From: Pedobacter indicus
GTDB lineage: Bacteria > Bacteroidota > Bacteroidia > Sphingobacteriales > Sphingobacteriaceae
Direction of reading: 5' to 3'
NCBI RefSeq assembly: GCF_003449035.1
Contig: NZ_QRGB01000001.1
Location: 62,001 to 126,000 of the forward strand
Length of the DNA: 64,000 nucleotides
In this document: positions 27,212 to 35,553 of the stretch, piece by piece
How the letters are laid out: each line of letters begins with the position of its first letter
Numbering within the stretch: position 1 is the stretch's first letter
Notes under the pieces: generated by a model
Seen by the model: only the letters and a program-made list of their open reading frames with translations
Told to the model about the DNA's origin: nothing
Databases searched by the model: none
Position numbers and translations under genes: made by a program

Positions 27212-28447
27212 ATGGACGAAATGAAAATCATTGGTCCCTTTAAGCAACTAACTGCTTTGGCAGATCTGCCTCTTCGAGGAGCTATTGCTGATGAGCAATT
27301 GGAGGTTATTGCAAAGGGCGCTGTTGTGGTGAACTCAGATGGTCTGATTGAAGCGGTAGGCGAATTTGAGACGCTGAGAACCTCCTACCCAACTGCTAAA
27401 CTGGAAGAAATAGAGGAACCCATGGTTCTTATGCCGGGCTTTATCGACTGCCATACACACATTGCTTTCGGAGGCAGTCGGGCCAGGGATTATGCGATGC
27501 GTGTCGCCGGAAAAACCTATTTGGAAATAGCTAAAGCTGGTGGTGGTATTTGGGACACCGTTACTCAAACCCGATCTGCAACAGAAGAAGAGTTAATAAA
27601 GAATACGGTATCGAGGGCGGCCAAACATTTACGTGAGGGCGTGACCACCATCGAAGTTAAAAGTGGTTATGGTCTGAATGTCGACGATGAAATAAAAATA
27701 TTAAATGCTATTCACTCTGCCAACCAACTGACCAAAGCTGACCTGATAAGCACCTGTCTTGCGGCCCATATGAAACCAAAGGATTTTGATGGCGGGCAAA
27801 AGGAGTACCTCAATTATTTATTGGACGAGCTGCTCCCGCTTGTAAAAGAACAGAAACTCAGCGAACGGATTGATATTTTTGTAGAAGACTCTGCATTCGA
27901 TACGGTACATGCAGACTATTTTCTGTCTAAGGTAGCTCAGCTAGGTTTTGATATAGCGGTTCATGCTGATCAATTCAGCACGGGAGGGTCAGCGCTCGCA
28001 TTAAAACATAAAGCACGATCAGCCGATCATTTAGAAGCTTCAACCGAAAAAGAGATCGAACCGTTCGTTTCATCAGATACGGTAGCAGTTGTATTGCCGG
28101 GAGCCTCAGTGGGCTTGGGTATGAATTTCGCCCCTGCGAGAAAATTATTGGACGCCGGTGCGTGCATGGCTATCGCCAGCGACTGGAACCCAGGTTCCGC
28201 ACCGATGGGGTCATTGTTAGTCCAGGCCAGTATTTTAGGGGCATTTGAGAAGCTGTCTATGACCGAAACGCTGGCAGGCTTAACCTATCGTGCGGCACAT
28301 GCGCTGAACCTAAAAGACAGAGGAAAAATTAAGAAAGGCTATTTAGCTGATATGCAAGCCTTTCCTTGCGAGGATTATCGAGAGATTCTCTATCACCAAG
28401 GACAATTGAAACCCCAAATTATATGGAAAACAGGAACACGAATATGA
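27212..28447 (+). CDS. hutI: Imidazolonepropionase
   Basis: Third step of histidine degradation: opens the imidazolone ring to N-formimino-glutamate. It is an amidohydrolase of 411 residues with the metal ligands visible in DCHTHIAFGGSRARDY, the His in LAAHMKPKDF, VHADQFSTGG, and the Asp in IASDWNPGSAPMGSL. The ATG at 27212, two bases after hutU, is used; a TTG at 27203 overlapping the hutU stop is less likely. Its stop overlaps the hutG start as ATGA. Confidence 0.96.
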   Translation: MDEMKIIGPFKQLTALADLPLRGAIADEQLEVIAKGAVVVNSDGLIEAVGEFETLRTSYPTAKLEEIEEPMVLMPGFIDCHTHIAFGGSRARDYAMRVAGKTYLEIAKAGGGIWDTVTQTRSATEEELIKNTVSRAAKHLREGVTTIEVKSGYGLNVDDEIKILNAIHSANQLTKADLISTCLAAHMKPKDFDGGQKEYLNYLLDELLPLVKEQKLSERIDIFVEDSAFDTVHADYFLSKVAQLGFDIAVHADQFSTGGSALALKHKARSADHLEASTEKEIEPFVSSDTVAVVLPGASVGLGMNFAPARKLLDAGACMAIASDWNPGSAPMGSLLVQASILGAFEKLSMTETLAGLTYRAAHALNLKDRGKIKKGYLADMQAFPCEDYREILYHQGQLKPQIIWKTGTRI

Positions 28448-29415
28448 TAGATTCAAATTTTTATTCAACAGCAAACGAAGGATCGTGGTTTGCTCGCATT
28501 GATGGTTTTGATGAAAACCAGCTGCGCTGGCATCAGAGCGTGGAGGCGATCGACATCAGGAAGCTAAAGCGAGCTGAAGGACAAAATAATATCGCCATTT
28601 TGGGCTTTGCCAGTGATGAAGGTGTACAGAGGAATAAAGGACGTGTTGGCGCTGCAAAAGCCCCCGAGCGAATTCGTCGGCTCTGCAGCAGCCTACCCAT
28701 GATCGAGGGGGTGAAGATCTACGATGCGGGGGATGTTTCCTGTTATGAAGAGCAGCTGGAAAAAGCACAGCAACAGCTGGCCGTGGCTGTTGGGAAGCTT
28801 CTAAGTCATGGTTATACGCCGCTCTTGCTGGGTGGTGGTCATGAAATTGTGTATGGACATTATAAGGGGGTTAAGCAAAGTTTCTCTTCTGAGAAAGTCG
28901 GCATAATCAGTTTCGATGCACACTTCGATCTCAGGAAACCGGACAGTAAAGGCGTGAACTCGGGTACTGGATTTTGGCAAATTGCAGAAGCTTCGAATCA
29001 TGCTCCGTTAGACTATTTAGCGATCGGGATTCAAAAAGCCAGCAATACAAGAGAGCTTTTCGAAGAGGCAGACAAGCTGCAGGCTTCCTACATTTTTGAT
29101 AGCGAATTTAATCCGACACAAATTGACTATCTCAGGAAAAAGATTGCTAGCTTTTGTGACAAGGTTGATAAAGTATACCTCACGATTGATATGGATGCCT
29201 TTTCCTCTGCTTACGCTCCGGGAGTAAGCGCTTCAAATCCAAAAGGGCTCACACCCGACTTCGTTTTTGATGATTGCCTGAGGGGTATTTTCTCAACCGG
29301 GAAGGTGGTATCGATTGATGTAGCTGAGGTAAACCCAAATTTTGATCTAGACAACCGTACGTCCAAACTTGCTGCACGTTTAATATCTGATATGCTTAAT
29401 CTTCTTTCAGGGTAA
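28444..29415 (+). CDS. hutG: Formimidoylglutamase
   Basis: Last step of this histidine branch: splits formiminoglutamate to glutamate and formamide. It is an arginase-fold, Mn-dependent enzyme of 323 residues with the metal ligands in GGGHEIVYG, SFDAHFDLRKP and LTIDMDAFSSAYAPGVSA. The ATG at 28444 is chosen because it overlaps the hutI stop as ATGA; an upstream in-frame ATG at 28423 would lengthen the overlap. It is last in the hut run and convergent with an MBL-fold hydrolase gene. Confidence 0.95.
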   Translation: MIDSNFYSTANEGSWFARIDGFDENQLRWHQSVEAIDIRKLKRAEGQNNIAILGFASDEGVQRNKGRVGAAKAPERIRRLCSSLPMIEGVKIYDAGDVSCYEEQLEKAQQQLAVAVGKLLSHGYTPLLLGGGHEIVYGHYKGVKQSFSSEKVGIISFDAHFDLRKPDSKGVNSGTGFWQIAEASNHAPLDYLAIGIQKASNTRELFEEADKLQASYIFDSEFNPTQIDYLRKKIASFCDKVDKVYLTIDMDAFSSAYAPGVSASNPKGLTPDFVFDDCLRGIFSTGKVVSIDVAEVNPNFDLDNRTSKLAARLISDMLNLLSG

Positions 29416-29455
29416 ACATTTAAATATGTCCCTGCTTTAAGCGAATGCTCATATC

Positions 29456-30352
29456 TTATTGAGTTAATTCCTGATACGCGGCATCCAAGCTTCGTTCAAT
29501 CCCATCGCCCTGCCATTCAGACGCGCCGGGTATGCTTGCTATTTTCATTATTTCTTCGCGGCTTTCCCCCGCCTTAATTTTACTGCTTACCACCTCAAGC
29601 AAAGAGCTTAAATAGTCCTGAAATGCTTTGAGGTCGGCCTGGCCTCCAACAACCTTCTCGGGATCAAGGCTATGTCCAAAGATAAAAAGTGTATCACGGT
29701 CAAAAGTGTCCATCGCCTTTTGTAAAACTTGAATCCAACTGGCAATATCCGCCCCTGCCGACTTATCGATAAAAGGATAGCGGCGGTTGAAAACTAAATC
29801 GCCCATATGCACGATGTTCGCATTTTGAAAATGAACAATCGCATCTCCATTGGTGTGTCCTGCACCAAAATAATGAGCTTTGATAAATTCTTTTCCGGTT
29901 TTCAACTCCCAGCTTTCTGTAAAAACGGTATCGGGATAGAGTTGTTCACTTTCCTTGCCCGATTTTTTCGCTACAGCCTTCTGATTAATTAACGAGTTGT
30001 TATGAGCCACTACTTTGCCTACCAAACCTTTGAACGCGATGTTACCGGCGGTATGATCACCGTGATGATGCGTGTTAATTAAATAGCTAAAGGGCTTGGA
30101 TCCTAATTTCTTCAGTTCTGCTATGAGGTGGGCGGCTGAGTGAGGGAACTGAGCGTCTATGACAAGGTACCCCTCATCGGCGTCTAACCAACCTATGGTA
30201 CCTCCTGCTTCTGTAAAGATGCCTATGCTATCTCGCAAGGTCATGAAGTTATAATCTTGAGGTCGCATGAGAGCAGCCCACGCACTTTTTGTACTGAAAG
30301 ACAACAACGCTGCTGTCAGACTCGCATTCTGAATAAAATCACGTCTTTTCAT
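29456..30352 (-). CDS. Exported MBL-fold metallo-hydrolase
   Basis: A 298-residue metallo-beta-lactamase-fold enzyme with a Tat-like signal peptide (MKRRDFIQNASLTAALL, cut after SAWA). The zinc site is NTHHHGDHTAGN, with further ligands in GAGHTNGDAIVHF and IFGHSLDPE. The fold covers lactamases, lactonases and thioesterases; the true substrate cannot be told. The ATG at 30352 is used because a TATTTTTG -7 box at 30383-30390 overlaps the longer possible start. It is convergent with hutG. Confidence 0.87.
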   Translation of the reverse strand: MKRRDFIQNASLTAALLSFSTKSAWAALMRPQDYNFMTLRDSIGIFTEAGGTIGWLDADEGYLVIDAQFPHSAAHLIAELKKLGSKPFSYLINTHHHGDHTAGNIAFKGLVGKVVAHNNSLINQKAVAKKSGKESEQLYPDTVFTESWELKTGKEFIKAHYFGAGHTNGDAIVHFQNANIVHMGDLVFNRRYPFIDKSAGADIASWIQVLQKAMDTFDRDTLFIFGHSLDPEKVVGGQADLKAFQDYLSSLLEVVSSKIKAGESREEIMKIASIPGASEWQGDGIERSLDAAYQELTQ

Positions 30353-30382
30353 CTTGATTGCTACGATCGGTTTAGGGAAAAA

Positions 30383-30390
30383 CAAAAATA
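30383..30390 (-). promoter_or_regulatory. -7 element (TATTTTTG) for the MBL-fold hydrolase gene
   Basis: Exact TAnnTTTG match on the minus strand. Transcription would start near 30378, about 26 bases before the ATG at 30352. Confidence 0.45.
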
Positions 30391-30430
30391 ATTTTCATTT
30401 GTTTCAATCTGCCCCTCTTTTTAATCTCAT

Positions 30431-32248
30431 TTAATCAAAACCTAAATTAAATTCCTTTCTTAACTGATCGAGCATCGGATTTTTTGCCACCATTGCCTGG
30501 TATTTCTCCGCGTCGGTCACAGGCTTTCTTACAGTTGGCGACTTTTGGAGGACAGGAATAAGGTCGACCTTAAAGTTATTCAGATTTTGGCGGATATAAT
30601 TCAAAATTTCTATTTTCGACTCGACTAAAAGCTGCTGCTGGATCTGGTTCTCTACGATAACGTCTACCATATAGTTTTCCTTTAGTACCGGCTTATTAGC
30701 AGTCATCAGTGTGAAAAGGCTTATTTTGCCTTGATCCTTGATTGTTCGGGAAAACTCAGTCCAGAGTTTTAAAAATTCTTCTTGACCAAAAGGCTCTTCT
30801 GCCGTCCCTTGAACGTATTCGGGGTCTTTGTTCTTCGAGCCGCTATCTCTCTTTTCGTCAAAAACGGTATTGAGGTTTGGAATTTTGGAACCTAAGTTGA
30901 TATCGGTCAATTTAGGGATAACAAGCTTGGGTCTCGTTGGAGGCACCACCTCACTCTGTGGTGAAGGAGACACTGATGAATCTTTGTTTTCTGATGATGA
31001 CGCAACGCTTGATGGAGGTGCGACTGGGCTCTGCTTTGCCGTGGTAACCGGATTAGAAGTTTCAGTTTGATCAGGCGACTTCGTTATGGAAGTTTTTTTT
31101 TTAGCGGACTCGCCGCTTTCTTCGTTCATGATTGATTGCCTGCTAAGCTGGACAGCCGAACTGATATGACACATCTTCAATAGAGCCAGCTCTACCTGCA
31201 ATCGTTGATTTCTGCTGGTTTTATAATTTATTTCACATTGATTAGCAATGTTCAATGCCGACAACAGTAGGCCCTGACTAGTTTTTTCAGCCTGGCTAAG
31301 GTACCGATCTTTGATGGTCTTACTTACCTCTAGAAGTTTCACAGTTTCCATATCTTTCGCGACCAAGAGATTCCGGAAATGACTGGCCAACCCAGCTATA
31401 AAGTGACTACCGTCAAACCCTTTTGAAAGAACTTCATTGAACAATAACAGGCACCTTGAGCTATCCTCATCAACAATCGCCTGTGTCAATTTAAAATAGT
31501 AATCATAATCTAATACGTTCAGATTGTCAATAACAGCCTGATAGCTTAAATTCTTATTAGAAAAGCTTACCAGTTGATCAAACATGGACAATGCGTCACG
31601 TAAACCGCCATCGGCTTTTTGTGCAATTAGATGAAGGCCATCCTGATCATAACTCACAGCCTCTTTTTGCGCAATACTTTCGAGATGACCAGCAATATCC
31701 TCAACGCGGATTCGATTAAAATCGAATATCTGACAACGAGAAAGAATAGTAGGGAGAATTTTATGTTTTTCGGTGGTAGCTAAAATAAACTTCGCATACG
31801 CAGGAGGTTCTTCCAATGTCTTTAAAAATGCATTGAAAGCCTGAGCAGATAGCATATGAACCTCATCAATGATATAAATCTTATATCTTCCGGTCTGAGG
31901 AGGAATCCGCACCTGTTCAATCAAGCTCCTGATATCTTCCACAGAATTGTTCGATGCGGCATCTAACTCATGAACATTAAAAGAGGAACCATTTTGAAAA
32001 GCTTTGCAACTATCACAGGTACCACAAGCTTCGACCTCGGAGGTTAGATTTTCACAATTTATTGTTTTAGCCAGGATACGAGCACAAGTGGTCTTTCCTA
32101 CACCTCTCGGACCACAAAACAGGAAGGCTTGTGCCAACTGATTATTCTTGATCGCGTTCTTTAAGGTTCCGGTTATGTGTTGTTGCCCAACAACGGTTTC
32201 AAAGGTTGCCGGACGGTATTTCCGCGCTGAAACAATAAAACTATCCAT
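30431..32248 (-). CDS. dnaX: DNA polymerase III subunits tau/gamma
   Basis: Clamp-loader ATPase that loads the sliding clamp and couples the replicative polymerases. The 605-residue tau protein shows Walker A (GPRGVGKTTCARIL), four zinc Cys (CENLTSEVEACGTCDSC), Walker B (YIIDEVHML) and the SRC motif (LSRCQIFDF). A Ser/Pro/Thr-rich linker starts about residue 375, followed by the tau C-terminal region. At Lys383-385 the gene contains a run of ten A (31093-31102, minus strand) directly after a small hairpin. A one-base slip either way meets a stop within 8 codons, giving a gamma-like protein of about 387-392 residues. Confidence 0.96.
   Translation of the reverse strand: MDSFIVSARKYRPATFETVVGQQHITGTLKNAIKNNQLAQAFLFCGPRGVGKTTCARILAKTINCENLTSEVEACGTCDSCKAFQNGSSFNVHELDAASNNSVEDIRSLIEQVRIPPQTGRYKIYIIDEVHMLSAQAFNAFLKTLEEPPAYAKFILATTEKHKILPTILSRCQIFDFNRIRVEDIAGHLESIAQKEAVSYDQDGLHLIAQKADGGLRDALSMFDQLVSFSNKNLSYQAVIDNLNVLDYDYYFKLTQAIVDEDSSRCLLLFNEVLSKGFDGSHFIAGLASHFRNLLVAKDMETVKLLEVSKTIKDRYLSQAEKTSQGLLLSALNIANQCEINYKTSRNQRLQVELALLKMCHISSAVQLSRQSIMNEESGESAKKKTSITKSPDQTETSNPVTTAKQSPVAPPSSVASSSENKDSSVSPSPQSEVVPPTRPKLVIPKLTDINLGSKIPNLNTVFDEKRDSGSKNKDPEYVQGTAEEPFGQEEFLKLWTEFSRTIKDQGKISLFTLMTANKPVLKENYMVDVIVENQIQQQLLVESKIEILNYIRQNLNNFKVDLIPVLQKSPTVRKPVTDAEKYQAMVAKNPMLDQLRKEFNLGFD
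31093..31117 (-). promoter_or_regulatory. Candidate slippage site in dnaX: hairpin plus A10
   Basis: On the minus strand, stem AGCGG / CCGCT with loop CGAGT (31117 down to 31103) is followed at once by ten A (31102-31093). In frame this reads Ala-Lys-Lys-Lys-Thr. With one extra A the frame reads Lys-Lys-Lys-Asn-Phe-His-Asn-Glu-Val-Ala-stop. With one A fewer it reads Lys-Lys-Lys-Leu-Pro-stop. Thermus thermophilus dnaX is known to use transcriptional slippage on an A run to make gamma. Confidence 0.6.
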
Positions 32249-32359
32249 TAGCACGAAGATACAGCATAAAAATTTAAATTAAATAGCTATTATTGATTTT
32301 GTAAACAAAAACACCCTTTTCGGGTTTATAACAAAACAAACGATATTAAAAAAACGAAT

Positions 32360-32968
32360 ATGAAAACCTTAACGATTTCACTTCTTGCTTTGGCCAGTTT
32401 TTGCATGGTAGCATGTAACCAAAACAGCAGTCAAACAAATAATAGCGCAGACTCTACTGATATAGGGCCTTCAATGAATGATTCCATTGTAAATACGGAC
32501 AATCCTCCTGCATCAAGGGACTTATCGGCTCAGCCAGAAGTAGACTTGTCACAAAGTGCGCTTACCTATACGGAAACCAATACACAGATGAAGCTGGTTC
32601 TTCCCAATGCTGATGTATTTGAAGAAGGTAGTGCCGAATTTAAGGAAGGCTATGAAGCCACGCTCCAGGAGACTTTAAATGTCATCAATGACCGAGGATT
32701 CGGAAAGGTTCTGGTATCAGGGAACACAGGACGTGGTGGCGATGAGGCAGCCAACAAATCGCTATCCTCTGAACGGGCTATCAAAGTGACCAAATGGCTG
32801 AAGGACAAAGGTCTTAAAAAAGAGGTTAGTGTTACCTCACAGGGTGTTGGGTCACAATATCCGATGATTGCTTATGAATTGAAAGACGGCTCACCTAACC
32901 CACAAGCCGATGGTTTGAACAACCGGACAGAAATAACCTTCCGGAAGTCACAACTTGCATCACAATAA
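32360..32968 (+). CDS. OmpA-like lipoprotein
   Basis: A 202-residue protein with a lipoprotein signal (lipobox MVAC, about residue 19), a Ser/Asn/Asp-rich linker of about 50 residues, and a C-terminal OmpA-type domain. In that domain LPNADVFEEGSAEFKEGYEA stands for the usual FDxxSA region and NNRTEITF for the NRRVEI end. The arginine/asparagine peptidoglycan-binding loop is less well preserved than in the other OmpA-like lipoprotein of this window (22821-23324). It is divergent from dnaX, and a hairpin ACCC / GGGT lies about 45 bases before its ATG. Confidence 0.8.
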   Translation: MKTLTISLLALASFCMVACNQNSSQTNNSADSTDIGPSMNDSIVNTDNPPASRDLSAQPEVDLSQSALTYTETNTQMKLVLPNADVFEEGSAEFKEGYEATLQETLNVINDRGFGKVLVSGNTGRGGDEAANKSLSSERAIKVTKWLKDKGLKKEVSVTSQGVGSQYPMIAYELKDGSPNPQADGLNNRTEITFRKSQLASQ

Positions 32969-32979
32969 TCAGTTAGCTA

Positions 32980-33010
32980 TTGTAATTTTAAATATTTCAT
33001 TGTACTTTTG
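32980..33010 (+). promoter_or_regulatory. Promoter (TTG, N20, TACTTTTG) of the rpsF-rpsR-rplI operon
   Basis: TTG at 32980-32982 and TACTTTTG at 33003-33010 match the Bacteroidota pattern. The leader is about 40 bases and begins with a small hairpin CCGC / GCGG (33015-33026). Confidence 0.6.
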
Positions 33011-33055
33011 CATCCCGCTTTAGCGGAAACATAAATTATTAATTTTATTCTTAAA

Positions 33056-33418
33056 ATGCAACAGTACGAAACCGTAATCATTCTTACCCCGTTGTTGTCA
33101 GAAGAAGTGGCTAAAGAAACTATTACAAAGTTTAGCACTTTCTTAACTGAGAACGGAGCCGAAATTATCCAAGAAGATAATTGGGGTTTGAAAAAATTAG
33201 CGTATCCGATTGAGAAAAAATCAACCGGATTCTTCCACCTAACTGAATTTAAGGCTCCAGGTGATTTAATTAGCAAACTGGAACTTCAGTATAAGCGTGA
33301 TGAGCGCATTATGCGTTTCCTAACCATTGCTTTAGATAAACATGCGATCGCTTACAACGAGAAAAAACGTAGCGGTGCTTTTAACAAGAAACCAAAAACT
33401 GAGGAGGCTGCAAAATAA
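33056..33418 (+). CDS. rpsF: Small ribosomal subunit protein bS6
   Basis: Binds 16S rRNA together with bS18 in the platform of the small subunit. The 120-residue protein starts MQQYETVIILTPLLSEE and has the conserved WGLKKLAYPIEKKSTGFFHL. A basic/acidic tail extends past the usual end. Its stop overlaps the rpsR start (TAATG), so the two are translationally coupled. First gene of the rpsF-rpsR-rplI operon. Confidence 0.96.
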   Translation: MQQYETVIILTPLLSEEVAKETITKFSTFLTENGAEIIQEDNWGLKKLAYPIEKKSTGFFHLTEFKAPGDLISKLELQYKRDERIMRFLTIALDKHAIAYNEKKRSGAFNKKPKTEEAAK

Positions 33419-33684
33419 TGGCAAGAGAACAAAAAATTCAGTATGTTACTGCTCCCAAGGTGGATGATAACCGTAAAAAATATTGTCGTTTCAAAAAGAA
33501 TGGCATTAAATATATCGATTATAAAGACGCAAACTTTTTATTGAAGTTCGTTAACGATCAGGGTAAACTTTTACCAAGACGCTTGACTGGAACTTCGTTG
33601 AAATTTCAACGTAAAGTAGCACAGGCTGTTAAACGTGCTCGCCACATCGGTCTATTACCTTATGTTGCAGATTCATTAAAATAA
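33418..33684 (+). CDS. rpsR: Small ribosomal subunit protein bS18
   Basis: An 88-residue basic protein that pairs with bS6 on the 30S platform. Family signature: KYCRFKKNGIKYIDYKD, LLPRRLTGTSLKFQRKVAQA and KRARHIGLLPY. It overlaps rpsF by one base in TAATG and is followed by rplI after 16 bases. Confidence 0.97.
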   Translation: MAREQKIQYVTAPKVDDNRKKYCRFKKNGIKYIDYKDANFLLKFVNDQGKLLPRRLTGTSLKFQRKVAQAVKRARHIGLLPYVADSLK

Positions 33685-33700
33685 ACGGAGGTAGAGAAAC

Positions 33701-34144
33701 ATGGAAATTATTTTAAAACAAGATATTAAAAAACTTGGCGAAAAGGATGATATCGTTGTAGTTAAGCCCGGATACGGACGCAACTATCTGATTCCTCAAG
33801 GTTTTGCTGAATTAGCTACTCCGTCTGCAAAGAAAGTTTTAGCTGAGAACATCAGACAAGCACAATTCAAACAAGATAAAATTAAACAAGACGCAGAAGC
33901 TTTAGCTGGCAAACTTGAATCTGTAAAATTAACTATCGGGGCAAAAGCCGGCGAAAGCGGCAAGATATTCGGGTCGGTTAATACAATTCAAATTGCTGAT
34001 GCCCTTAAGAAAGAAGGCTATGAAGTTGACCGTCGTCGCATTACTTTCGAAGAAGAGCCTAAAGTTATCGGTGAGTACATCGCTAACTTAAACTTACACA
34101 AAGAAGTAAAGGTTCAGGTTCCTTTTGAAGTAGTTGCTGAATAA
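33701..34144 (+). CDS. rplI: Large ribosomal subunit protein bL9
   Basis: A 147-residue protein of the 50S stalk-base region near L1. The N-terminal domain shows MEIILKQDIKKLGEKDDIV and GYGRNYLIPQGFA; a long connecting helix and a C-terminal domain (GKIFGSVNTIQIADALKKEG) follow. It is preceded by a good Shine-Dalgarno (CGGAGGT, 33686-33692) eight bases before the ATG. Last gene of the operon, ended by a strong terminator. Confidence 0.97.
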   Translation: MEIILKQDIKKLGEKDDIVVVKPGYGRNYLIPQGFAELATPSAKKVLAENIRQAQFKQDKIKQDAEALAGKLESVKLTIGAKAGESGKIFGSVNTIQIADALKKEGYEVDRRRITFEEEPKVIGEYIANLNLHKEVKVQVPFEVVAE

Positions 34145-34160
34145 ATTACAATACCAAAAC

Positions 34161-34196
34161 AAAAAAAGGCTATCCATCATCGGATAGCCTTTTTTT
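34161..34196 (+). terminator. Intrinsic terminator of the rpsF-rpsR-rplI operon
   Basis: Perfect stem GGCTATCC / GGATAGCC extended by A/T pairs (34161-34175 with 34182-34196), six-base loop, and seven T. mtgA begins only 20 bases later. Confidence 0.93.
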
Positions 34197-34215
34197 GTCA
34201 TTATATTTAGTGACC

Positions 34216-34926
34216 ATGGCAAAACGAAAATCAAGAAAAAAGAAAAAGAGCACGAAGAAGCGAATTCTTAAAATCTTGCTAAAAAGCATTATTTATTTCG
34301 TTGTAATCAGCGTAGTATGGGTAATGCTCTATCGTTTTGTTAATCCGCCTATAACATGGCTGATGGTTCAAAGAAATCTTCAGTCGATAGAAAACACAAA
34401 GCCTCCGGTTGCACGAAAATGGATAAAATACGAAGATCTTTCTGAAAACTTAAAACGAGCTGTGATAGCTAGCGAAGACGCCCGCTTTATACAACATGCA
34501 GGTTTTGACAAAAAAGCCATTCGGGAAGCTTTCAAAAAAAATCAGGCAGGTGGATCGCTCCGCGGCGGCAGTACAATCAGTCAGCAAACTGCTAAAAATG
34601 TTTTCCTTTGGCCACAACGCTCCTGGGTAAGAAAAGGTCTGGAAGCTTGGTTTACTATTCTAATTGAAGCCCTGTGGGGTAAAAAACGTATTCTCGAGGT
34701 CTATTTGAATGTTATTGAAATGGGGCCGAACCTGTACGGTGCTGAGTCGGCAACTCAATATTATTTTAATAAATCAGCCAAAAGTCTAACAAAGCGACAA
34801 GCAGCGCTGATCGCAGCAGTGCTTCCTAACCCGCTAAGGTGGTCACCAGCAAAGCCCACAAAGTACATTAGCAATCGTGCATATCGCATTGTACGCTATA
34901 TGCCTCATAGTGCCATCCCTGAATAG
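34216..34926 (+). CDS. mtgA: Monofunctional peptidoglycan glycosyltransferase
   Basis: Polymerises lipid II into glycan strands (GT51). The 236-residue protein has a very basic N-terminus, one membrane helix (about 22-44), and the catalytic motifs ASEDARFIQHAGFD (with the catalytic Glu), GGSTISQQTAKNVFLWP and KKRILEVYLNVIEMGPNLYG. The ATG at 34216 is used because the TTG at 34195 is inside the preceding terminator. No transpeptidase domain follows. It is convergent with a gene of unknown function. Confidence 0.93.
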   Translation: MAKRKSRKKKKSTKKRILKILLKSIIYFVVISVVWVMLYRFVNPPITWLMVQRNLQSIENTKPPVARKWIKYEDLSENLKRAVIASEDARFIQHAGFDKKAIREAFKKNQAGGSLRGGSTISQQTAKNVFLWPQRSWVRKGLEAWFTILIEALWGKKRILEVYLNVIEMGPNLYGAESATQYYFNKSAKSLTKRQAALIAAVLPNPLRWSPAKPTKYISNRAYRIVRYMPHSAIPE

Positions 34927-34940
34927 CGCGCCTATCTTAT

Positions 34941-35402
34941 TCAGCTGATATTGAACATCCGGCCTTGCCAACTATCTTTGATAGGAACGATCCAGCGTTT
35001 GGCTAGCTCCTCACTACTCTGTACGGTATTATCAAAAACCAGTGTATCTTGGTTTATTTCACCAGCCGACAACAATGCTTCTAGTTCGGTGCGTGAGGCC
35101 GCTTTCACCTGATCTCCATCGAAATAAGCGGTCTGCATCCGATCAAATAAATTGACCCCCAACTCATTCTCGATGGCTTTTAGAAAACGAACGGACGAGT
35201 CTATAGAACAACCTGAAGCGGCTTCCACGGATTCATTCAAAAACAAAATGATAAAGCGGTTATAACGAATTTCAGCGCGCGCGGCGAGTTCCTTACCGTG
35301 GGCTTTCCACTGTGCCGCAAATTCTTGTAGTTTATTATTTGCCAGACCTACTTCTGTTTCTGAAAGTTCTCTGTCTGACTGATAGATCCAAATACGCTCC
35401 AT
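34941..35402 (-). CDS. Conserved Bacteroidota protein of unknown function
   Basis: A 153-residue soluble protein starting MERIWIYQSDRELSETE. I recall close relatives across Bacteroidota, often labelled ABC transporter ATPase, yet no Walker motifs are present, so that name is probably wrong. Conserved features seen here are WKAHGKELAARAEIRYNRF, GCSIDSSVRFLKAIE, and NLFDRMQTAYFDGD. No signal peptide or membrane helix. It stands alone on the minus strand, convergent with mtgA. Function not known. Confidence 0.75.
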   Translation of the reverse strand: MERIWIYQSDRELSETEVGLANNKLQEFAAQWKAHGKELAARAEIRYNRFIILFLNESVEAASGCSIDSSVRFLKAIENELGVNLFDRMQTAYFDGDQVKAASRTELEALLSAGEINQDTLVFDNTVQSSEELAKRWIVPIKDSWQGRMFNIS

Positions 35403-35553
35403 TTCAGCAATTTTATTAAATATTTATGAGCCTAGTAGTTCTCTCAAAGCTAAAAAAAGCGTTGAGAGAACCTGTTATCTTTGTGTCAAAATTTCGGCTC
35501 GTCTGGATATCTCCAACACAAGGCTAACAATCTAGTTGAGTATCTGTTTAAAT

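Noticed and set aside
31093-31117. Hairpin followed by T run as a plus-strand intrinsic terminator
   Set aside because: On the plus strand the T run precedes the hairpin, the wrong order, and no plus-strand gene is present; the minus-strand slippage reading fits better.
33015-33026. S6:S18-binding leader RNA before rpsF
   Set aside because: A small CCGC / GCGG hairpin is present, but the leader is only about 40 bases and the conserved bulge structure could not be drawn, so no riboswitch-like element is claimed.
32976-33276. A 99-codon minus-strand frame across the rpsF promoter and 5' end
   Set aside because: It covers the promoter and antisense of rpsF; no protein-like features.
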